In this document: piece by piece, positions 6,555 to 10,009 of the stretch
Layout of the letters: each line of letters begins with the position of its first letter
How positions within the stretch are numbered: position 1 is the first letter of the stretch
From: Baffinella frigidus
Taxonomy: Eukaryota; Cryptophyceae; Cryptomonadales; Baffinellaceae
Direction of reading: 5' to 3'
Assembly (NCBI GenBank): GCA_026770585.1
Contig: MU647011.1
Location: 25,890 to 35,898 of the forward strand
DNA: 10,009 bases
Notes under the pieces: model-generated
The model's input: only the letters and a program-made list of their open reading frames with translations
Told to the model about the DNA's origin: nothing
Database searches by the model: none
Made by a program: the position numbers and the translations under genes

Positions 6555-6610
6555 AACGGCCCCATGTCATCATGGGGCTGACGGCCCCATGTCATCATGG
6601 GGCTGTTTTA
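6552..6610. repeat. Two tandem 25-bp hairpin units inside a larger palindrome
   Basis: Units 6556-6580 and 6581-6605 are identical. Each holds GCCCCATG-TCAT-CATGGGGC, an 8-bp perfect hairpin with a four-base loop. TAAAAC before and GTTTTA after make the whole stretch an imperfect palindrome, so it may fold as two small hairpins or one long one. Confidence 0.9.
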
Positions 6611-6719
6611 GAAAGTGAGGACCCGAGGGGCACTGAACTCCCTTGAAGCTGGACGTGACCAGAAAGAGCTGACGATTTGTTTAACCCCCTCGCTAGGATG
6701 GGTCCTATCCGAGCAGGTA
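6611..6719. other. Short spacer before the TA-flanked transposon
   Basis: No repeat or gene is recognised. It ends with the TA at 6718-6719 that marks the left boundary of the transposon. Confidence 0.5.
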
Positions 6720-6752
6720 CGAAGGGGTCTACCCTATATTGGAACTCTTTTT
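6720..6752 (+). repeat. Left terminal inverted repeat
   Basis: It begins CGAAGGGGTCTACCCTATAT. It differs from the complement of the right end at two positions (A for C and A for T). Preceded by TA. Confidence 0.75.
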
Positions 6753-7292
6753 TCCAAGTATATTTGCCGTGTGACCGAGGACGCGTGACCATGTCATCCT
6801 TCAGGTCGTTTTCAAGGTCTCGTCCAGGGCTAGTGCACTGGCGAAAAAAAACGAGTGTCCTGTTGCCAGGAAACGAGATTTATTGGCTTGAATAGAGGCC
6901 GAAATGGACCCTAAATTCGCCGTTTTTCTAATTTGGAACTCATTTTTACTACACAAAAAGGACCAAGATCTTGGTCGAAGATGGGTGGGGGCCGGCAGGA
7001 GCAGGGGCTGTTGCTCGCCCTGTGCTGGGGAGAATGGCGGCGCTCTTGGTTCTGAGTGCTGAACAGGTGCGCTCTGCGTCCGTGTCGCCGCGGGTGGAGG
7101 GGCCGAATCGGTCGGACGCCCCTCCAGGCCCACTGACGCTGGCTTGCAATCGGCTCTGATGCGCTCAGCGTGCCAGGCCGGCGGGGGATCCCTTGTACGG
7201 CTCTGTGCTGACCGGTCAATGTCGTATGCCCTTACCAGGTGACGGTTCAGGATGCTTCCGAGCGGAGTGGGCGGGTTCCGCGTACATCGCCT
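6753..7292. other. Unrecognised interior of the transposon, left half
   Basis: It is AT-rich to about 6960 and then GC-rich. It includes a further TTTGGAACT motif at about 6932 echoing the TIR, and a perfect 16-bp palindrome GACCAAGATCTTGGTC (6961-6976). Open frames on both strands (for example minus 6801-7133 and 6911-7219) show no DDE-type motifs or other domain and overlap each other, so none is called. This is where a catalytic domain would lie if the element were intact. Confidence 0.5.
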
Positions 7293-7494
7293 GGTTTAGG
7301 GTTTAAGATTTAGGGTTTAGGGTTTAGGGTTTAGGGTTTAGGGTTTAGGGTATAGGGTTTAGGGTTTAGGGTATAGGGTTTAGGGCTTAGGGTTTAGGGT
7401 TTAGGGTTTAGGGTTTAGGGTTTAGGGTTGAGTGTTCAGTGCTAGTGTTTAGGGTTTGGGTTTTGGGGTTTGGGGTTTGGGGTTTGGGGTTTAG
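7293..7494 (+). repeat. Interstitial telomere repeat array, TTTAGGG
   Basis: About 200 bp of head-to-tail TTTAGGG, mostly exact, with variants TATAGGG (twice), CTTAGGG and TTTAAGA. A short degenerate patch (TTGAGTG, TTCAGTG) follows at about 7426-7450, then four TTTGGGG units and a final TTTAGG. The right junction with the transposase ORF is abrupt at about 7494. TTTAGGG is the canonical telomere unit of most land plants and many algae. ORFs reading through it (PNPKPQT-like) are artefacts. Confidence 0.97.
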
Positions 7495-8522
7495 GAAAAC
7501 ACCTTGATCAGCTTGAACATCTCGGTGTTGAGCCACGGATCTTTGGCGCGCGCCCGAGCCAGCGACTTCTTCATGGTCTTCGGCATGAAGGTGCTGCCGC
7601 CGAGTTCGGGAGCGTGCTCCATGAGGTTGTGTTTCAACCACTTTTTGCTGCACTCCGCGTTGAGCATCCGCTCCATCTTCTTGCTGTCCCCCCCCGACCA
7701 CTCGATGGCGTTGCTCCGAAGGATCTTCTTGCACCGTGCCCGCAGAGATTCCGGGCTCCACCCGTCTCCCACCGTCTTGAACGAGAAGGCTGTGGCGAAG
7801 AGCACCTTCATTTCCCACGGCTCGAAGTAGCAGGGCGGTCCTTGCTTGGGGAAGGGGAAGCTGTCGACGGCGGCGCGCAGGGCAGATAGGCTCATGTTTG
7901 AGGCCGTAGAGAGACCGCCGAGCGGTTTCACCAGTGCTTTGCGCAGGCGAAAGAAATGCGTCTTGCCAAGCCCGTACGTGGTATACAGCTCCGTGGCGTT
8001 CAATCCCCCGACACCCGACACCGCCCGGTACATACACTCCCTGGCCTCTTTCTCGGTGAATTTCCCCCAGTACTGCACGCCCGACACCCGACACGCCGCG
8101 CGGTAGAGCGACAGGTCCGTCGACGTGTCGCCCAGCTCCCTCGGCACCTGTTGCCGGATGCTGGACTCCATCCGAAGAACGACAGCCTCGTCCCACCCGA
8201 ACTGCAGCTCCTGGGGGTGGCCGTAGGTACCGCCCTTGTAAACGCGCATGATGGCCGCGCAGAGGTCCTCCCGGACCTTCATCGTCTGCTGATCGTCCAG
8301 CTCGGTCTTGATCCAGCCACGGGTCACAGTGGCTGGCCCGTCCCCCTCCTCATACAAGGTCCTACCACGCTTCCCCTTGTCCGTGGGCGTGAGAGTTGCA
8401 CCCGATCCGCCGCCGCGGGAATCCACAGAACCCCCTTCCCCCCCCGCGCTCCCGCCCTTGACAGAGCCCTGACCCCTCCGCTTCCCCCCTCCCCGCCCGT
8501 GTTTCTTTCGCTTCGTGCCCAT
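7491..8522 (-). pseudogene. CENP-B/pogo-like transposase, N-terminal half, cut by telomere repeats
   Basis: The 343-codon frame starts with ATG at 8522 and ends with a TAA contributed by the telomere repeat. Residues 1-60 are basic and glycine-rich (KRKKHGRGGGKRRG), like a nuclear localisation region. Residues 174-197 (LNATELYTTYGLGKTHFFRL onward) look like a psq-type helix-turn-helix. Residues about 229-267 resemble the second, CENP-B-type DNA-binding fold. KKWLKHNLMEHAPEL (293-307) parallels the family's W-x(3)-F-x(3)-HPEL segment, and SLARARAKDP (320-329) the linker before the catalytic domain. In Tigger/jerky/pogo proteins a DDE domain follows; here it is missing. The gene's place just inside a TIR supports a transposase. 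The family assignment is from pattern recognition only; another HTH protein is possible. Codon third positions are GC-rich, unlike the flanks. Confidence 0.55.
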
Positions 8523-8564
8523 TTTTTTGGCGCTGTTTCAACAGGTTATTTTCAGTTCCAAAAT

Positions 8565-8597
8565 AAAAAGAGTTCCAAAATAGGGGAGACCCCTTCG
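8565..8597 (-). repeat. Right terminal inverted repeat
   Basis: Complement of the left TIR with two mismatches; followed by TA at 8598-8599 and then CATGTACC. A second TTCCAAAAT-type block just inside (8555-8564) makes a subterminal repeat. Confidence 0.75.
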
Positions 8598-8605
8598 TAC
8601 ATGTA

Positions 8606-8860
8606 CCCCGGTAATAATGGGGGTCAATTTGGGGGTCACAAGAAAGTGATTTATCGGGCACGGAATAATGGAACCGTGCCTCTCTACCACACGATTGTTT
8701 ACACCTGAAAAAGTCACCACTCAGAACCTACCGGTACGAATAGGTACGGGTGACGTTTCTCAAGTCAATTATATTGGGCTTTTTCATTGGAAACACGCCA
8801 AAAGTCAGCAATTATTGGTCACGTTACGCCCGGAAATCTGCAAGGTGTGTAAAAGCAATA
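8606..8860. other. Spacer with a dispersed repeat and a small hairpin
   Basis: It contains the partner of the 4019-4046 repeat at 8612-8652 and a hairpin GGCACGG/CCGTGCC (about 8657-8680). ORFs here (for example plus 8668-8889) have no recognisable domain. Confidence 0.5.
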
Positions 8861-8907
8861 CGAGGTGTAAGCTGCATATTTTCTCGTAGGTGTAAGCCGC
8901 ATATTTT
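8861..8907 (+). repeat. Two tandem GGTGTAAGC-GCATATTTT units
   Basis: CGAGGTGTAAGCTGCATATT (8861 on) and CGTAGGTGTAAGCCGCATAT (8885 on) are near-identical units 24-25 bp apart; a third partial GGTGTGTAAAAGC lies at about 8843. The second unit overlaps the left 23-bp direct repeat of the element at 8877-9458. Confidence 0.75.
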
Positions 8908-9103
8908 GGGGAATTTATTCATATGGGGTCCTATGTGGTAAAGAAGAATGCATATGGGGTCCTTCGATTTTGAGATATTTGTCGTGTCCAGCAAATGGAC
9001 ACGAGCAGGTCGTGGAAAAGTCATGCTTTCTTTTAAAAGTCCATGGATAAGCAACGGCTTTACTACATGTACCGACAAGAACACCCCGTCGAGAACTTGA
9101 AGA

Positions 9104-9160
9104 GACGCCCCGCCAATTAAGGGACGCCCCGCCAATTAAGGGACGCCCCGTGAATTAAGG
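9104..9160 (+). repeat. Three tandem 19-bp units
   Basis: GACGCCCCGCCAATTAAGG at 9104-9122 and 9123-9141 are identical; 9142-9160 differs at two positions (GTG for GCC). Exact length conservation suggests recent expansion. Confidence 0.93.
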
Positions 9161-9191
9161 CGCTACCTACACCACTGTGGCCCATCCAAGA

Positions 9192-9228
9192 TGGAAAAAA
9201 CATGACGCGAAGCGTCATGTTTTTTCCA
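9192..9228. repeat. Perfect 17-bp hairpin with GCGAAGC miniloop
   Basis: TGGAAAAAACATGACGC (9192-9208), GAA, and GCGTCATGTTTTTTCCA (9212-9228). The loop context GCGAAGC is known for forming an exceptionally stable single-stranded DNA mini-hairpin. The T-run is inside the arm, so it is not a simple terminator. Confidence 0.92.
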
Positions 9229-9237
9229 AGGCGCGAG

Positions 9238-9292
9238 GCGCACGTGACTGTAGTAAAGTCACGTGCGCGAAGCGCACGTGACTGTAGTAAAG
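9238..9292. repeat. Alternative hairpins with CACGTG arms and a GCGAAGC loop
   Basis: The 11-base arm GCGCACGTGAC occurs at 9238-9248 and 9272-9282, and its complement at 9258-9268. The complement can pair with the left copy (loop TGTAGTAAA) or the right copy (loop GAA, closing GCGAAGC), so the two folds are mutually exclusive. The 21-bp block of arm plus TGTAGTAAAG is directly repeated. Each arm contains the CACGTG E-box/G-box core. Confidence 0.9.
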
Positions 9293-9446
9293 AGATTATA
9301 ACACGTAGAGAATGTAACGTTGTGGGTCACGTCCATCAAAAGAGACGTTGGGGTGTCCAGATCGAAAAAAAGAAGCCAGCACCCCATTTGCAATCTTCTT
9401 TACCACCTAGGACCCCATACGAATAAATCACCCCGTATTTTCTCGT

Positions 9447-9472
9447 AGGTGTAAGCCGTTTCTTTTACACCT
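9447..9472. repeat. Perfect 8-bp hairpin
   Basis: AGGTGTAA (9447-9454) and TTACACCT (9465-9472) pair around ten bases, at the right edge of the candidate element. The GGTGTAA motif also occurs at 8863, 8889 and about 6277, and as its complement at about 8699. Confidence 0.6.
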
Positions 9473-9846
9473 GGTTGTCAGCATTACAGGCGCAACGAAA
9501 TTTACTACAGGCCTTCAATGCGACCGTGGGTATTTTTAGCAGAAAATCATCAGCTTGACAAGAAGGGTCCGAGACTTTCTTAGGCGTTAACAGCATCACA
9601 GGCACGGAAACGTGGACAGCTCGCGGCGTCGCTCGCTCGCAGGGATCAGTCGAGGAGCTTGGTGTGGTTGCTCTGACGCGCTGGGGAGAAGGTGAAGGAA
9701 GCGCCATGACCACGGCAGTTCGACGAGAGCGTGCCGGGAAAGGACAGCGCAACAGCAACGTCACAGCATCCTTTGGGCCGCGCGGAGAGGCGGCGGCCCA
9801 TTCAGCAGGAAAAGAGCCCTTTCCGGGCTAGGAAAGTGAGTTGGAG
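9473..9846. other. Unassigned GC-rising segment
   Basis: A minus-strand open frame (9465-9764) and a short plus-strand frame from the ATG at 9707 to the TAG at 9829 overlap with no recognisable domain in either. A small hairpin AGCCC-TTTCC-GGGCT lies at about 9814-9828. GC content rises from about 9600 rightwards, suggesting an approach to coding DNA. Confidence 0.4.
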
Positions 9847-10008
9847 TTACTCCACTCGAAGCAGGAGCCGTTCAAGCTCGTGCGAGGCCTCCTCGCGAAC
9901 GAGGGCAGGAAGTTCGGAGGAGGACCTCGAGTTGGGATGGCGAGGGACGGAGGGGAACACCTCGCCACTGCGCGCGCTCCCTGGTCCGGGATGCGCCCGC
10001 GTGTCGAA
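9847..10008 (-). CDS. Possible 3' end of a gene entering from the right, unrecognised
   Basis: A minus-strand frame is open from the window edge to a TAA at 9847-9849, about 53 codons, with mostly G or C in third positions. It ends with the helix-prone sequence LVREEASHELERLLLRVE. The plus strand is also open over the same interval, so openness alone is weak evidence. No family is recognised and the rest lies outside the window. Confidence 0.22.
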   Translation of the reverse strand, partial: FDTRAHPGPGSARSGEVFPSVPRHPNSRSSSELPALVREEASHELERLLLRVE

Positions 10009-10009
10009 G

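Larger units (their letters stand above)
6720..8597 (-). mobile_element. TA-flanked DNA transposon, 33-bp TIRs, interrupted by telomeric DNA
   Basis: The left TIR is 6720-6752 and the right TIR 8565-8597. They are reverse complements at 31 of 33 positions, beginning CGAAGGGGTCT and including TTGGAACTCTTTTT. TA sits immediately outside both ends (6718-6719, 8598-8599), as expected for Tc1/mariner/pogo-type insertion. A minus-strand transposase-like ORF begins only 42 bp inside the right TIR, the usual layout for such elements. The left half lacks the catalytic region and instead contains an interstitial telomere array (7293-7494) and about 530 bp of unrecognised GC-rich sequence. I infer a non-autonomous, internally rearranged element of about 1.88 kb. 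The alternative is that the two TIRs belong to separate insertions. Confidence 0.72.
8877..9458. mobile_element. Candidate non-autonomous element: direct repeats plus 58-bp inverted repeats
   Basis: Outer perfect 23-bp direct repeats (8877-8899 and 9436-9458) share TCTCGTAGGTGTAAGCCG. Just inside, 8903-8960 and 9381-9438 are reverse complements over 58 bp at 49 of 58 positions, including TATGGGGTCCTA and GTGGTAAAGAAGA. The enclosed DNA has three 19-bp tandem units, two strong hairpins and no coding capacity. The direct repeats are too long for a normal target-site duplication and the right one overlaps the inverted repeat by three bases. They may be ancestral tandem units used in recombination rather than duplicated target. 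Confidence 0.6.

Noticed and set aside
6801-7219. Minus-strand ORFs as the missing catalytic half of the transposase
   Set aside because: They lie on the right strand and in the right place but show no DDE-type motifs and are rich in P, R and S; continuity with the transposase frame is not supported.
7293-7494. True chromosome end
   Set aside because: More than 2.5 kb of complex sequence continues on the right and the array is internal to a TIR-bounded element.
7408-8708. Large ORFs at 7408-8196 (minus) and 7956-8708 (plus)
   Set aside because: They overlap the transposase-like frame in other frames, run into telomere repeats or TIR sequence, and have no recognisable domain.
9192-9228. Rho-independent terminator
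   Set aside because: The T-run lies within the hairpin arm rather than after it, and the genome appears eukaryotic.
9465-9764. 99-codon minus-strand ORF as a gene
   Set aside because: No domain, begins inside a hairpin region at its 3' side, and competes with open frames on the other strand.

Overview
The window reads as nuclear DNA of a eukaryote, most likely a photosynthetic protist or alga. The evidence is an interstitial array of TTTAGGG, the Arabidopsis-type telomere unit also found in many green algae and dinoflagellates. It also has two decayed cut-and-paste transposase genes of eukaryotic type (hAT and CENP-B/pogo-like), an AATAAA signal after one of them, and no bacterial operon structure, Shine-Dalgarno sites or dense coding. 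The species cannot be named from sequence alone. The texture is that of a subtelomeric or heterochromatic, repeat-rich region: almost everything is a repeat, a foldback element or a transposon relic, and no intact host gene is seen.

Layout. 1-272: degenerate telomere-like repeats, G-rich (TTGAGGG) then C-rich (CCCAAAC), in a head-to-head arrangement. 291-432: a near-perfect foldback with 51-bp arms. 738-2005: about ten tandem units of about 113 bp, each carrying an inverted AGTTGACT/AGTCAAC pair. Unit five is split by a 117-bp TA-flanked MITE whose empty site is visible in the neighbouring units. 2586-3005: a 105-bp direct duplication around a 61-bp-arm foldback. 3082-3198: a second MITE copy in inverted orientation. 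3199-4399: diverged duplications and hairpins. 4400-5314: C-terminal part of a hAT transposase, followed by an AATAAA motif and a duplicated CT/CG microsatellite tail. 5640-6715: AT-richer DNA with a possible Ty3/gypsy Pol relic, a tRNA-like (SINE-like) segment and paired hairpins.

6720-8597 is a TA-flanked transposon with 33-bp terminal inverted repeats (31 of 33 matching). On the minus strand it holds a 343-residue ORF with two helix-turn-helix-like regions resembling the N-terminal half of CENP-B/Tigger/pogo transposases. The ORF stops exactly where it runs into an internal 200-bp telomere-repeat array, so the catalytic half is missing. 8877-9458 is a possible undescribed non-autonomous element: perfect 23-bp direct repeats, then 58-bp inverted repeats (about 84%), around three exact-length 19-bp tandem units and two hairpins closed by GCGAAGC miniloops. 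9473-10009 is unrecognised, with a possible gene end entering from the right on the minus strand.

The parts do not form a pathway. Taken together they record repeated transposition, foldback formation and break repair, in places using telomeric DNA as filler. All calls rest on reading the sequence alone; no database comparison was possible.
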